A stretch of 64,000 nucleotides of DNA from Setomelanomma holmii (GCA_010015745.1 ML978154.1:458668-522667), one strand, 5' to 3'. Counted from the stretch's first letter, positions 32,488 to 43,890 are shown. Notes: generated by a model from the sequence alone, not told the origin. Translations and numbers: made by a program.

Positions 32488-35423
32488 TTATGCCCAAGCT
32501 GGTGAGCCAGAATTGTGCTGATTGTCGAAGAATCTGAGAAGGGCTGAAGGGAAGAAGCGGGAAGATTGAACTCTATCCTTCACGTCTTCGCCCATGCCTC
32601 GCCACAACTCAACGTAGCGTAAATCGCGTCTTCCTCCCACTCTGCAGCCCTGGCCCTCCATAATTCCATGGACATACGCCTCGCCAACAAGCTGATATGT
32701 CTCCGCGCTCGGCATCTTTCGCAATATCATGGGCACTTTTGCGCCATACAAAATGCATACAACATCTCCCGCTACCGCTGTCCTCGGTAACATACACATA
32801 AACCCCGTCTCCGTTACACCAAACTTGCGCCTCGTGTCGCGCCCTCCACACAACCAGCGTGCACGCTCGAGGTCACGCAGCAGGCGGTGCCGCTGGTCGA
32901 AGGGATCGGGCTCAGCTTCGGAGGGCGCGTGGACGTGAAGTTCGCGCGTAGGTTCGGGCTGATGGCCAGCGTAGCTAAGACATCTGCATTGCGTGGGTTC
33001 GAGGGCCATGGCGCCGCAGTCGAGTGTCTTTCTAAGAAGAGGTGCGTGGTGCAAGAAGCGGGGGACGAGATTGTGGTAGTTCCACATCATGGGCTGGCGG
33101 AGCTCGATCGCATCGCCAATCAGAGTACGGGAGACGGCTTCATAGAGGGGAACAGGAGCCATGTTAAGGAGTTGGTAAGGGTCAGTACAGTGGAGCTGGG
33201 CGAGGTGCATGGCGCTGGAGAAGTATGCAAAGACTTTGTCTATGAGCTCAGGGTTGGATTGCAGTGTTCCGGCGTTAAGGGTGAAGTCCAGATCGACAAC
33301 AGAGACTTCTTTCACGATATCGACTGAAAAACCGTGGAGACTGACTCCTCTGCGTGATAAGTCCGTTTGAACGAAGGGGCATTCCTCCTTGGAGGCATTG
33401 TACGTTCGATCGTGTCTAGCCACAATAGGGTCAATGTCTCTGCTCAGAGTCCAGTCGGCAACCCAAGACGGTAGGTGTGTCGTATGCGTTGGTAACAGCG
33501 ACAGTCCCGCAAAAGGAAAAGTTTCCATTAAATTTCCATGTCCGGAGATGTCATTAGCGATCGCGAGCAGAATCTCATCCTTGGGCAAGGTGTAGTCAAT
33601 CAGACCCGAGAGGCGTTTTGCTGACTTGGAGAATCCAATAAGTGCAAAGACTTTATCCTGCTATTTCGTCGCCTTGCAGCTTTGGATTGTGATGAGGATT
33701 TCGCAGAGATCATAGGATCGCTCATACAGGTATCGTACACGCCAGTGTTCAAACCAATCAGGACGTCTGACCCAAGACTTGAGCTTAATACCCGATTGAT
33801 TGCCCCCGGATATCAAACACTGGGCGACTTCGGGAACCTCTTCGTCTACAACCATCTGCGTTAGTATAGCCAATTGACGCCAGTCGAAGGAGTGTTTGCC
33901 ATAATTAACGACAACGCGTCTAGCGGTAACAAATTCCTGGACGACCCATACTTTTTCAAACCATTCGTTGGCGAACAGTTCAAGGATCGAATCGATTCGA
34001 GCTCGGAGCCACTTATCATCTTGTTTCCACGACATCATGTCCAACATGACAGCCGAGCAGTCAGACTTCGAAGCTCCATATACTCGCAAAATCTCCTGTA
34101 AGAACGGGACGGCGAGCCATGACGACGCAGTGTCGACTAGGTACACCTGTACCGTCGACGCATTGTAATAGATCTTGCGCATCATTTTGATCTGGAAACC
34201 TTCTCGACATCGTCTTTTTGGTTGATGCAAATGGTGTCAATCCAAAAAGTCTTCGGCGCAAAGCAAGAGCTTGATTTGTTTAGGATGTTGTAAACGCTGG
34301 AAGTAACAGGAAATGGTACTCCGTGCAGTAGTACCGTGTGATTGCGCTCGCCGTGGCTCCAGACATGGGAGATGGCATCATAGTGCGGAAGCTCCTTTGA
34401 CTTCAAGTTCGCTTCGATCAGTTCTGCTTGCAACTTAACAAAAGGCTTCCTGCGTTTGATCCGCAGTAACCTAACTCTCTGTCGTGCTGAAAGCCTGTAA
34501 AGTAGACGAAGCTTCCCTTTTCTTTTCCCTACTCTTTGCATCGTCCTAACCGAGCTAGCCATGATGTTAGCCATCTAGGCCTGAGGGCATGTGTGAGCGA
34601 ACGGTGAACTTCGGCCATAGCGTCCAGCGTGTATTTCTGGCTGAACTCCGCACAGCCCTGAAACCAGGCTCGACAAAATCGCATCAGTCGACGGAACTCA
34701 AGCCAATATTGTTCGACGACGGGATCTTTGAGGCCCAAGGCACTGAGAACCATTAGGATCGCGACGCAACCCCACCAAGGGTGCCGTTTCATCCATTTCC
34801 ACACATCCGCAATAACCTGGTATCCAAACCCCACGAAAAAGATCGATTTCACATTTTGCCAGAGCGCATCCTGATAGGCTTTGTTTTCTTGATATCCTTG
34901 CTTCAGTCCATGGCGATCTTCCGCGCCTGCTACTGTCGCGATGGTTCTCGCACTGATGACCATGGCTATGAAGTTACCGAAGATATTCCAACCCGATCCA
35001 GAAGCGCCGTAAGATAGAAGGTATGTGACGATGGTTCCCGCCACACTGGCGAACATCTCATCGAGCATGGATCGACAACCCTCCGGCTCACCGAGTCCAA
35101 TCTTTTCGAGTGTAGACCGGTCGAGTCGTCTAGTCCTTGTATCGAGTTTGTTGGGGTCCAGCTTGCTGAGATGGCGGCGAAACCCGCTCACAACACATGG
35201 CGTACTCGCACATGTGTGTCGCGGTGGCGGGTATCAGTTGCCATCCCAGCATTTCCTGCAACTGTGCTGGACTGAGGTCTGGGGCGGGCGCCTCATTGAG
35301 ACGTCTAGCATATCACTTCACGATGCGAAGACTTGTTTTTCTGTCGATGTCCCAATAGGCATCGTCTTTACTGTTGCTGTCAGTATCGCTGTCCGAATCG
35401 GAGTCAATATCGCAGAAGTCCAT
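32488..35423 (-). pseudogene. HET-domain (heterokaryon incompatibility) gene, multiply broken
   Basis: HET-domain proteins trigger growth arrest or death when unlike fungal strains fuse. Read 5' to 3' on the minus strand: an Asp/Ser-rich start (MDFCDIDSDSDSDTDSNSKD, 35423); QLQEMLGWQLIP; a hydrophobic segment around IFFVGFGYQVIADVW; then WLARLGRCKE, KLRLLYRLSARQRV and the HET domain proper with HYDAISHVWSHGERNH, FWIDTICINQKDD, KVWVVQEFVTARRVVVNYG and DKVFALIGF; then a tail of about 390 residues to 32488. Lesions: TGA at 35313-35315, a frame change near 35190-35230, another at 34530-34575, a one-base frame change at about 34195-34205 just after the ICINQKDD motif, and TAG at 33661-33663 just before DKVFALIGF. 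The open block 34529-35191 has no ATG at its 5' end, which supports one gene over two. Some frame changes might be introns, but the TAG and the mid-domain shift cannot be spliced away sensibly. Confidence 0.8.
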
Positions 35424-35977
35424 GTCGCAGATGTATGTGTGTTGTATCAAGGAAGATGCAATAGAAGTTCCAGCATACGAGCGCGAGGCAAGCTCAATTT
35501 ATGAAGGCTGTTGTGGCTGCGCAGAACGCCGTTCTCATTCCGTAACTCTTTGCAGCCTGACGCAGCGGCCTCGGCAAGCCTCATGCATTACTCGCTGCAG
35601 GGTTGACTTTTCGACTTGTCGCTTGCCATGCAGCAAGCTGAGCGATACATAAATCCGGGCATTCATCGTAGTGCTCTTTGGATGATAGCTCAAGGGCCGT
35701 ATGTGAAATGAGAGCGCTTCGCATCGTAGATGTGCAGTGTCATGTAAGAAGTCGCAGGGGACTCGCACACCCCCTACCGGTACTTCGTACTTCCCCGCAC
35801 TAGCGCGCTAGGTGCCATCCCACACCTACATCCTGAGCACCAGCGGCCGAGATTACACCTTCAAAGCGATGACACCATATTGGTCACGATTTGGCTCACA
35901 ATGTGATGTAAGTTGCAGTCGCAATGGGTGAAGAGAATGATACAATTGTCATACACAATTCTAACCATCCGTGGACA
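35424..35977. other. Intergenic, no gene seen
   Basis: Separates the HET remnant promoter from the 3' end of the next broken gene. Nothing recognisable. Confidence 0.5.
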
Positions 35978-37816
35978 TCATCTCAAATCCACGTCATCAA
36001 CAAAATCATCTTTCCTCTCACATCCACGCTTCGCACCAACCTCACTATCATAATCTGTCCCCGTACTCTTCCCTGCGCTATCCCATATCAATCTTGGAAG
36101 CTTCTTGTCCCTCCTGTTTAGCACAACAGCATTGCACAACCCCGCCGTCCTACTTTGTTGACACACATCCGATAAGTCCATCGTCAGTGCCGCGAGCGCG
36201 ACATCTCGGATCGTTTTCGTGCTCGTTCTGCGCTGCGCCGGGCTCATGAACGCTGCTGATACCGCCAGAGATAGGTTCATGCCCAGCAAGGCGTACAAAC
36301 GGCTTTGATTGACACTTGCGCGCACAACGGGCTCCGAGATATTGAATTGGGCAGTCTCTCTCGAGCCACTTAGGAACTCGGTTGTGCTGCTCCAACTAGC
36401 GTGGTAGGCGACGTGCAGCATGCTTATGGTGTAATTGTCGAGACCGAGGTTCATATATTCTTTTGTGACCGCGAGCGGCATCATGTTGCGCATGGTCTCG
36501 GATATGGATTCAAGCGTATAATTTGTGCGAGTATCCGGAGAAGGCTTAACAATTGATCGATCAACGAAGCATGTGGCGGTGTTCGATCGAGTTGTGCTGT
36601 AAGTTATGTTGCAGTTTTGCGCCGTATTTTGGCCAGCGAGAATGGTCGCTTCGCCTACTATATAACAGTCTTTTGCGCCGAAGATTTTGTGCGTACCAGG
36701 ATCATCGCAGAATATGACTTCATGTTGTTTTACATTGGGAAGCGAACCGAGCCATGGAGACGTGAGTGGACAGGTCGAGTCCTTGTTGTAGCCTTGGTCC
36801 TTGGTGATACAACCGACCCGGACGTAGACGTATTGACTGCCGTTGAAGATCTTAGCTTCTGGGGTTGCCGGAGCTTTCGATATATCAAACGCCTTCTCTC
36901 GATACAGTGCGACGCTTCCGTCCGCACGGTTCGTATTGACCATTCCAGTGATCGTCGTTGTTTCAAAATTGCCAATAGAGGGAAATCGATCATCGGCATC
37001 GATCCAGCGTATTCCAGTAACGTCGAGATACTGAACGATGAGATTCGCCCTGCTACCGATGGATATAGGTTCGTCGGTCTGAAAGATGCGTTGTAGAGAC
37101 AAAGTTGTATAGTTGAATGCATAGGCAGGATCCTGCGGCGCCATTGAATTCGTTTTGAGCATATTGTAAGCTCTTGTCCGTTGCTGTTGTCTAGGACCGA
37201 CAACCCCAACCCAGTCAGGATTATCAGTCAGAGATGCCAAGTTGACGTCTTGGAACTTCCCCGCCAGACGTCCAGAAGGATTTCAAGCCAACGATGAGTT
37301 GGCTAGTGGAGCAGCAAAGCTGGGAGGCCATGATAGGATCATAACTAGAACAGTCATAGCGGACCACGCCAGCTGCGTTCTTGACTCCAGTCGTGGAAGA
37401 TACGGTAGACGCTGGTCGACAAGGCGTAGCAACTCAGCTAGAGTGACACCACATTTCTCCAGTAGTATAAATGCCCATCGCCAGGCGATTAGCGTTGCTG
37501 CCGATCCTGCGAGAAGTCTGACTATAACGAGTGCGACAGACACAAGACCGTTGACTTCTGTCTGATAGAAAGGTGTATTTGGTTGTTCGGTCGAATGGTC
37601 TCCCCGTGAGCCGGTGCGAAAGTCGAAACCATCAACTAGAACGATCATGACGATGACGAATAGCGAGCATGAGACAAGATGTAAAGCATACAGATACCAT
37701 GCCTTCACAGTATTGAGAGGTCCAGCATCGTCATGTAGTAAACTACATTCGCCGTTTGTTGCTCCCCGTCCGTGGTGTAATGGACCCCACAACAAAACCT
37801 GGTTGTCTTCTTGCAT
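35978..37816 (-). pseudogene. Membrane protein ORF interrupted by one TGA
   Basis: A single continuous minus-strand frame of 613 codons from MQEDNQVLLWGPLHHG (37816) to VDDVDLR (35978), broken only by TGA at 37283-37285 (codon 178). The first part has three hydrophobic helices: AWYLYALHLVSCSLFVIVMI, VSVALVIVRLLAGSAATLIA and LAWSAMTVLVMILSWPPSFA. After the stop the same frame continues through a large Cys- and N-glycosylation-rich region (NITYSTT, NYTLESI, NYTISML, NISEPVV), which would be extracellular, and a final hydrophobic piece (YALLGMNLSLAVSAAF). I do not know the family. No intron removes the TGA in phase. Either a recent nonsense mutation, a sequencing error, or (less likely) stop readthrough. 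Confidence 0.65.
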
Positions 37817-38674
37817 CGTCCTTTAGGAATCGTACGGGTCGAAGTATGGGTCGAGGTAGAAATGAAGCGATAGCGCGGACATGTACATAGTACATCGTCG
37901 TCGAGAAAGATTGCAGTCTTACCAACTGGATAGATGCCTTCGGGCCAACCTCCAGCCACGACGACGACGCAGGTTCTGCATCCTTGAGGCTAACGTGCAC
38001 ATCGGCGAGACGATCTGCTCGCCGAGACGAGTCACTTTTAGGTGCATTCTAAGCGAAATCCAAGATATAAACGTTGTTGAAAAGTTGATTTTCTCACCAA
38101 AAATTGGCTCGGGTCGCCAAGCAGATCGTCTCGCCGGCGTACACGTCATCTGACCAATAGGATGTCAGCCTCCAACCTATTTTCAGCCGCACCGCCAGTC
38201 TGCGTGGCTTTGCAGACACCAGACCCAGCTGCAAATGCATCAGCTTAGCTGTATAGTCAGCATCGACCCACGATTGTGTCCTTTAGTTCATGTTAATGAG
38301 TCGCCGAGGGTCTCAGGGTGTCAGGCGGTGAACTTGGTGAAAATGGCCCCCACGACGTTGGAGAGGTTCGGACGAAAGGTCCCCCGAACATGATTATCAG
38401 CCAGATCATTAAACATAGAGAGATAGCTGCACATAGATACGATTTCAGGGTGCGCTTAGGCGGCCTGGAACGAGGAGCGTCGGAGTTGAAGAGACGAGAG
38501 GTCACTTTTGAAGGTAGGAAAGAAAGCTCGCAAGCTTGCGACAAGCGCGAAACGCCAACTTGGCGCACACGATCTCACGTACATCGAGCATCATCCGTCA
38601 AAATAATGATCTATAACTACGAGATTTCATGCGCATCTAGATGTCTATGAAGTTGGGCTCGTTGTCAGGTCCTG
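37817..38674. other. Intergenic region with inverted-repeat element
   Basis: Apart from the inverted repeat at 37993-38146, no coding signal. It lies between the promoter of the broken membrane gene and the 3' end of the 631-aa gene. Confidence 0.5.
37993..38146. repeat. 33-bp imperfect inverted repeats flanking 88 bp (MITE-like)
   Basis: Left arm 37993-38025 and right arm 38114-38146 are reverse complements at 28 of 33 positions, with a perfect 17-bp core CGGCGAGACGATCTGCT (38003-38019 against 38120-38136). The 88-bp centre has no ORF. The arms begin ACGTG at both outer ends, as terminal inverted repeats would. I could not see a clear target-site duplication, so a transposon origin is not shown; a regulatory or structural hairpin is the alternative. 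Confidence 0.7.
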
Positions 38675-40570
38675 CTACCAACACTGCCCACTGCTTCCAG
38701 ATCCATCCTTTCCATCTCCGCCACTTTCCATACTCACCAACTCGTCAATCTCCCTAAACAGCGCCGACGTCGTCTTCCTAGCCACGCCCGATCTCGCACC
38801 TCCTTGTACCGTGTTCGACCTTCCCGGCCTTCCTCTCAAGCTTCCTGCTACCCCAGTACCACCAGCTCTCGTAGTCATGCCCTGATTCCCACGCCCTGTG
38901 GTCATCGTTGCTGCGAGGGACGTACATGCCGCGCCACGATTTGCCTGTGCCTGTGCTCTGGGTGAGCCGCTGGATGGTGGACTTTTGCGCATTTGGTCTG
39001 GCTTGGGCGTCGTACCGCGTCTCTGAAGAAGAGATCTTGGACTTGAGCTCGGTACTTGAGATGTGCTACGCGAAGTCGATGGCTTTCGTGCTGGTGTATG
39101 GAAGGTTATACTTGGACGACGCATGAGACCTTCATCTCTTACATCCGCGCGCTGATCAACTCCGAATACTGCTGGATCTCGGGTGTCAGTGAACGCTCCT
39201 AGACGAGGTGATAGCCTTGTACTAGCTGGTGGTGAAGCCCTCCGAGTCTCTTCACGCTTCAGTAAAGTTACACCCTCAAACGTCGCTGGTGCAAGAGCCG
39301 CTGGGGTAGGAGAACTCTGCCACGTATCTCGAGTGCTCTCGAAGATTATCCCTTGCCCATCGTCAGAGTATACAGACACGGAATCTGCGTTACTGCTTGC
39401 GCGTGACCCACGGTTGCTTTCAATTTCCAATTCATTGGCGCTTGGTTTTTGTCCTGCAGCGAGCGCTTCAAACATCAGCGCCTTTGCTAGTGTTTTTGTA
39501 CCGCTGCTTCTCTTGATCTTTGGCATCGTGTGCTTTTCCTTGGTCGATGTCGATGGCCGAGTAGCTGTGGGAGACATCGATCGCCTTGTGGGCGTTTTGA
39601 CAGAGATGAAAAATCCCGAGCGCATAGGAGATACTAGCACTTTGATTGGGTCTGGGACTTCTTGCTCTGCTGGTGGTGGTATGCTTATTGGTGCAAAGTG
39701 TGAATTGGTCTCATATGCCGGCGGCGGTGTGTTTGGCGTTGGCAGTCTTTCAAATGTCGAGCCTACCAGCACCGGCAGCGGGTTCTCGAAGATGGACTTC
39801 GGTATTGCGAAAGGCTCGGGCTTCGCAATCTTCTCGTTGTCTTCTGGTGCATCGTCCACAACTCCGGGCTTTGACACTAGTGCCTCTGGCACCAGCGCTT
39901 CGTCGATTGGAGCGTCTTGATGGACGTTGACGGCTCTTTTGGTAGTCTGATCCTGCTGCCTCGCCTGAGGTCCTTTCTGGAATCGCTTCTCTTTGCGACT
40001 AAGCTCAAGCTCTAGCACTCTTGTTCCTGGCGCGAGCCTGGACCTTAAGCCGTCGTCGTCGACATCGAAATACAGCGCCCATGTACCAGGCTGCTCTTCG
40101 ACAGCGCACCAGCCTTCCCAGCCATCAAATGTCAAGCGACGATCTTGCCGTGTGCAATCGAAAGGTCCAGTGAGGTTGGATTGCGCATCAAGTCGAACTC
40201 CGTACTTGACTTCGTGTGTCTCCTTGTCGATGTACACCCAATTCATGATGGGTGCCACGTCGGTGATCGTGGTTACTAGACCTTCGTAGTTGGAGTCAGG
40301 ATATGGTAGATAGTATCCCGCGTACGGGTGTCCAAGTGGTTTGCCATCTCTCGTTCCAGTATCGACCCATAGCTTCCCATCCTTGAGGACAATCGGTCGA
40401 CCATTAATCTCGCGGCTCCTGACAGATGATTTGATACATGTGGCTATTAGGTTGCATCGGCGAGCACGATGTTCTTCACGCTTTTCCTTCGACTGCGATT
40501 GGCGAATCGCTTCCTGTGAGCCGAGTAACCCGGGTGCTGCAATGACTGCAACGAGCATAGAAAGAACCAT
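38675..40570 (-). CDS. Conserved fungal hypothetical protein with N-terminal signal/anchor
   Basis: Single exon, 631 residues. The N-terminus MVLSMLVAVIAAPGLLG is a likely signal peptide or anchor. Residues about 50-210 form a compact conserved-looking domain: SREINGRPIVLKDGKLWVDT, GHPYAGYYLPYPDSNYEGL, APIMNWVYIDKETHEVKYGV, NLTGPFDCTRQDRRLTFDGW and TWALYFDVDDDGL. It has few cysteines (for example in FDCTRQDR and GWCAVEE) and one N-glycosylation site (NLTG). After residue 230 the chain is low-complexity (Pro/Ser/Thr/Arg), probably disordered. I do not recognise a named domain. The frame is intact, unlike its upstream neighbours. Confidence 0.8.
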   Translation of the reverse strand: MVLSMLVAVIAAPGLLGSQEAIRQSQSKEKREEHRARRCNLIATCIKSSVRSREINGRPIVLKDGKLWVDTGTRDGKPLGHPYAGYYLPYPDSNYEGLVTTITDVAPIMNWVYIDKETHEVKYGVRLDAQSNLTGPFDCTRQDRRLTFDGWEGWCAVEEQPGTWALYFDVDDDGLRSRLAPGTRVLELELSRKEKRFQKGPQARQQDQTTKRAVNVHQDAPIDEALVPEALVSKPGVVDDAPEDNEKIAKPEPFAIPKSIFENPLPVLVGSTFERLPTPNTPPPAYETNSHFAPISIPPPAEQEVPDPIKVLVSPMRSGFFISVKTPTRRSMSPTATRPSTSTKEKHTMPKIKRSSGTKTLAKALMFEALAAGQKPSANELEIESNRGSRASSNADSVSVYSDDGQGIIFESTRDTWQSSPTPAALAPATFEGVTLLKREETRRASPPASTRLSPRLGAFTDTRDPAVFGVDQRADVRDEGLMRRPSITFHTPARKPSTSRSTSQVPSSSPRSLLQRRGTTPKPDQMRKSPPSSGSPRAQAQANRGAACTSLAATMTTGRGNQGMTTRAGGTGVAGSLRGRPGRSNTVQGGARSGVARKTTSALFREIDELVSMESGGDGKDGSGSSGQCW

Positions 40571-41317
40571 ATTGTGAGGTTCTCTTCTGGCGACTAGAAC
40601 TTGTCCACTCTATGAGTTGAGCTTCAGCACGGCGTGGATGTGACGGCCGACACCGAGCAGCGACCAACTGCTCAGCCACAAGCGCCGGCACAGTTGCCTG
40701 GAGCCATGGCACTAGAACGATAGAATTGCCTCCATGGGCAGACTTGTGTTGAAGCACCAGATTTTTGCGGGACCAATCAGATGTGAATCAGCTCCTGCAT
40801 GAGACGTAGAACGCTACATCTTCTTGTGCGCGTCGCGCTCAGCAATCTTCACCTCCAAAAAGTCCAAAGATCCTTTCTTTCTGCAGCGGATGGCGTGATG
40901 CTCGTTCGATGACCAATCTGAGACGACTCTTCAAATTCCACGGCCCCTGCGGTTTCATCTTCACGTGGCCGCTTGTTGTGTATATGCGACCTCGCCAAAA
41001 TGACCCTGCATACCAGGATGGTAGTGATTGTTCGGATTCGAGCATACTTTGCGAGTAGATTGGTACGAGGGTCGAACGATGACAGCAAATTCGAGACTTG
41101 ACGATGCCACAGCGACAGTTTCGTCTCGGGAACAACTGCGTTGGCACCTGAAGGCTGTAGGATACATAAGGCAGACTTCTCTCTTCGATTGAAAGCCAGA
41201 ACAGTCGACCTGCTTCTCCTCAGCACATTCACAACCGCAGCGCGACATTTACCGACCAACTACGACCCAATCACGAAGATCCAGCACAGTAACCTCGCCA
41301 TCTCAATCAACGCCAAC
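40571..41317. other. Divergent intergenic region, no gene seen
   Basis: Between the start of the 631-aa gene (minus) and the small-protein gene (plus). Minus-strand ORFs here (40839-41259) are short and without recognisable domains. Confidence 0.5.
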
Positions 41318-41634
41318 ATGTCTACAACGTCGGAGTCTGCACCAGTCTGATACTTCCTCACTGACCGATCTTAGCGATGCCACCATGTGACCCACAGGCT
41401 ATTCATCAGACACAGATAGCCAGGCTTCCGGCGGTCGCAAGATCTCCCAAGTAGGACCAGTTCCGACCTCCTCAACTCTGAACAGACCTGCTGGCAACAT
41501 CATCAAAGGAGCCGTGGATGATCAAGGGAATCTGAAGGATGCAGCACTTTTGCTGGGTATCAAGCTGGACCTCGAAGCTGAAATTCACTTGACGGCACGG
41601 ATCCGAGGAGATATCACGATCGGTCTGTATTGAG
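41318..41634 (+). CDS. Very small acidic protein, probable two-exon gene
   Basis: A short exon MSTTSESAP (41318) is followed by an intron-like stretch (about 41345-41397, ending GACCCACAG) and a second exon reading GYSSDTDSQASGGRKISQ, then GNIIKGAVDDQGNLKDAALL and finally LDLEAEIHLTARIRGDITIG with a stop at 41632-41634. The end pattern (amphipathic strand with a 'GD(I/L)T(I/L)' close) is like small fungal proteins of unknown function that I have seen. The catch is that with the obvious donor after AP, the second exon joins one base out of phase. Either the donor differs from what I see or a base has been lost. Function unknown. Confidence 0.45.
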
Positions 41635-43890
41635 CTATAGGGTACGACGAACTACGGCAGGAGAGACAATCTTGTATGATATCAAGTGGCATGGCTGGCA
41701 GAGGCGTGGAGAATGCTCGGTCCATAAAGTTCATCAGGACCGTCGCCAGGTCGAGCAGCGCTCCAAGGAATGGCAACCTGGCCAGACGCAGGCGTCCAAG
41801 ATCATGCCAGCATATACTTACAATTCACGTAGCGAATGACAGCTTGTTCTAGACAGCACGACGAAAGCCTTTGGGAGAAGCTTACCAAGCTCACCGTATG
41901 ATCTGATCACATCTGTTAGCATCTGCAGGCAGAGACTTTTCCGAAATTACGAGTGTGAGGATGCTGATCAGACACTTGCCCTGTCACAGGCAGTTATCGC
42001 CATTGCCGTAGCTCGGTAGACCGTCGTGATAAATAGAATGTTCATCTTGTGAAGCGATGTGGACGAGGGGCATGATTGTACGTACCTAAGTGAGAGGGCA
42101 ACCTCCGCTTGCATACGATACTTACGTGACTGCGCTGCCAATTAGCAAGCGCACTCCGGTCGTATCAATGTCACCCGAAATGTCAAAGGAAATGCGGTCA
42201 GACATGACAGTTCTCGTCTTCGCCGAAGCTTGGACATATGCTTGTCTTGTGTTGTGTCGGTTCATCATTGCGAGGAAGGGAAGGCAGAAAAGTTGCATAC
42301 CAGGACCAAAAAATCTGAACGAAAGGTCAGCCAAGTCTTTCAAATGATTGAATTGTGGCAAGGGATATGTTTGGATCAGAAAGGCATGAATGGATATTTG
42401 AAATGAGGTCGTCACCGGGCGAACCCGTCAGACTCGTCATCTGAAGTCGCATCATCTCCAAGGACAGTAGGTATGCAATAGACTTACATGTGTATATCGG
42501 CAGCAGAAGGTGTCAACAACGACTACTGCAAGTTAGCCAAGCGCCCTCGTCTTCCATGTGTGAGACTCGAGGCAAGGTGCAAATATCAGTCGGCGAGGTT
42601 TCTGAGGCCTGCCATGATGAGCATATCCGTCACGAATTGTCGGTGCCCAGTGCGGTATCATCATTGTGTTCGAAGGATAGGGATCGAGACAAGTTGAGCG
42701 TACCGGTGAATGAGATTGGTGTGATTCGATCCTGCGCAGGGCACAAGGTTAGCGGCAGCTCTCTAGCGCGTGATTGTCCAAGCGTGAAATAAAAGAGGTA
42801 TCAGAAACAGCCATTGTTTATCGCCATAGACCGAAGTCTCGGTCGGTAATTTCCAGCGTGCCGTAGCACAACAGATCATCATTTGAGGAGAGGGAAAACG
42901 GAGTGGGTGGAACGTACCATGAGCGCCATGCAAGGACGAGCATGTGCTGCTAAAGTAGCGTGGTGCGCTGACGTATACAGTAGTGTCGTTGGAGCTGCGC
43001 TCATGGCGGTAGCAAAAATTCTGGGCGCTGTTAGCAAAGCTGACTGGCAATGCGTTGATCGCAAACAAGTGAGCAGCAGAAGTCGCGTTCAGACTGACGT
43101 GCAAGCAGGAGTTTCATTCCTCGGAAGGTCAAAGACTCTAGTTTGAATTTGGCTTTGTGTATCATCATGTAAAGGTGGGATATGGAGGAGAGCAGACTTA
43201 CCAATTACCATCGACCGTAGCAGCTTCGCGCTCGCTCTGCTGTACCAGGCGCGTCCATGGTGGATAACTGTGATCCCGACAGGGCTGGCAGCATGTGCAG
43301 TAAAAGCGCAAAGCTGGCGGTGATGGAAGAGAGGTTGCAATGTTCGCGAGAAAAGTTGACCTGTTGGAGCTTGGACCTTGAATTTTCCACGGGCGCTAGT
43401 GCGGAGCTGACTAAAATTTGCAGCTATACTCAGATCACGTGCCAAGCCCATTTCAATGAATATTTCTGGATTGCAAGTGCAGCCGAGTCTGTTCAATTAC
43501 TTTCACTGAGTACTCTAAGCATCCGATATATCTGATGGCGAGAGTGCAGCTTAAATGTCATTCAACTACGTATTGAGACATGTTCGAAGACTACTTCTCT
43601 CACAACACTTCTGGTCTTGGACGCTACTCCATTCCACCTCGAATCTCATTCGCAATGCTTCCGCAGTGATGCCTTAAGATATGATAGTCGTATTCGAGCG
43701 TCGTAACCTCGTCTATTCGTGCGTGATTACATGACTTCGTAACGCTAAACAACAAAGACAGCACGGGACTTTCCTTCCTAGGATCCTGCCAAGCGGGACC
43801 TCCATCTACAAATGTGTCATGAAAGATTTGTACAGAGCGGGTCGTACCCATGTCCTGGCGAAAGTCGTGACTATCGATTCCTTCCTTTCC
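41635..43890. other. Long stretch without a supportable gene
   Basis: There are several good splice-donor-like motifs on the minus strand (reverse complement of ACTTAC at about 42120, 42480 and 43196) and short protein-like frames, but no combination gave a coherent product. It may hold a small multi-exon gene or a noncoding transcript on the minus strand, upstream of nothing obvious and downstream of nudF. Confidence 0.35.

Noticed and set aside
33661..33740. An intron that would remove the TAG in the HET gene
   Set aside because: The only usable donor (near 33740) would also delete well-formed coding sequence just before DKVFALIGF.
39183..39920. 245-codon plus-strand ORF opposite the 631-aa protein
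   Set aside because: Ser/Gly/Ala-rich shadow of the low-complexity part of the minus-strand gene.
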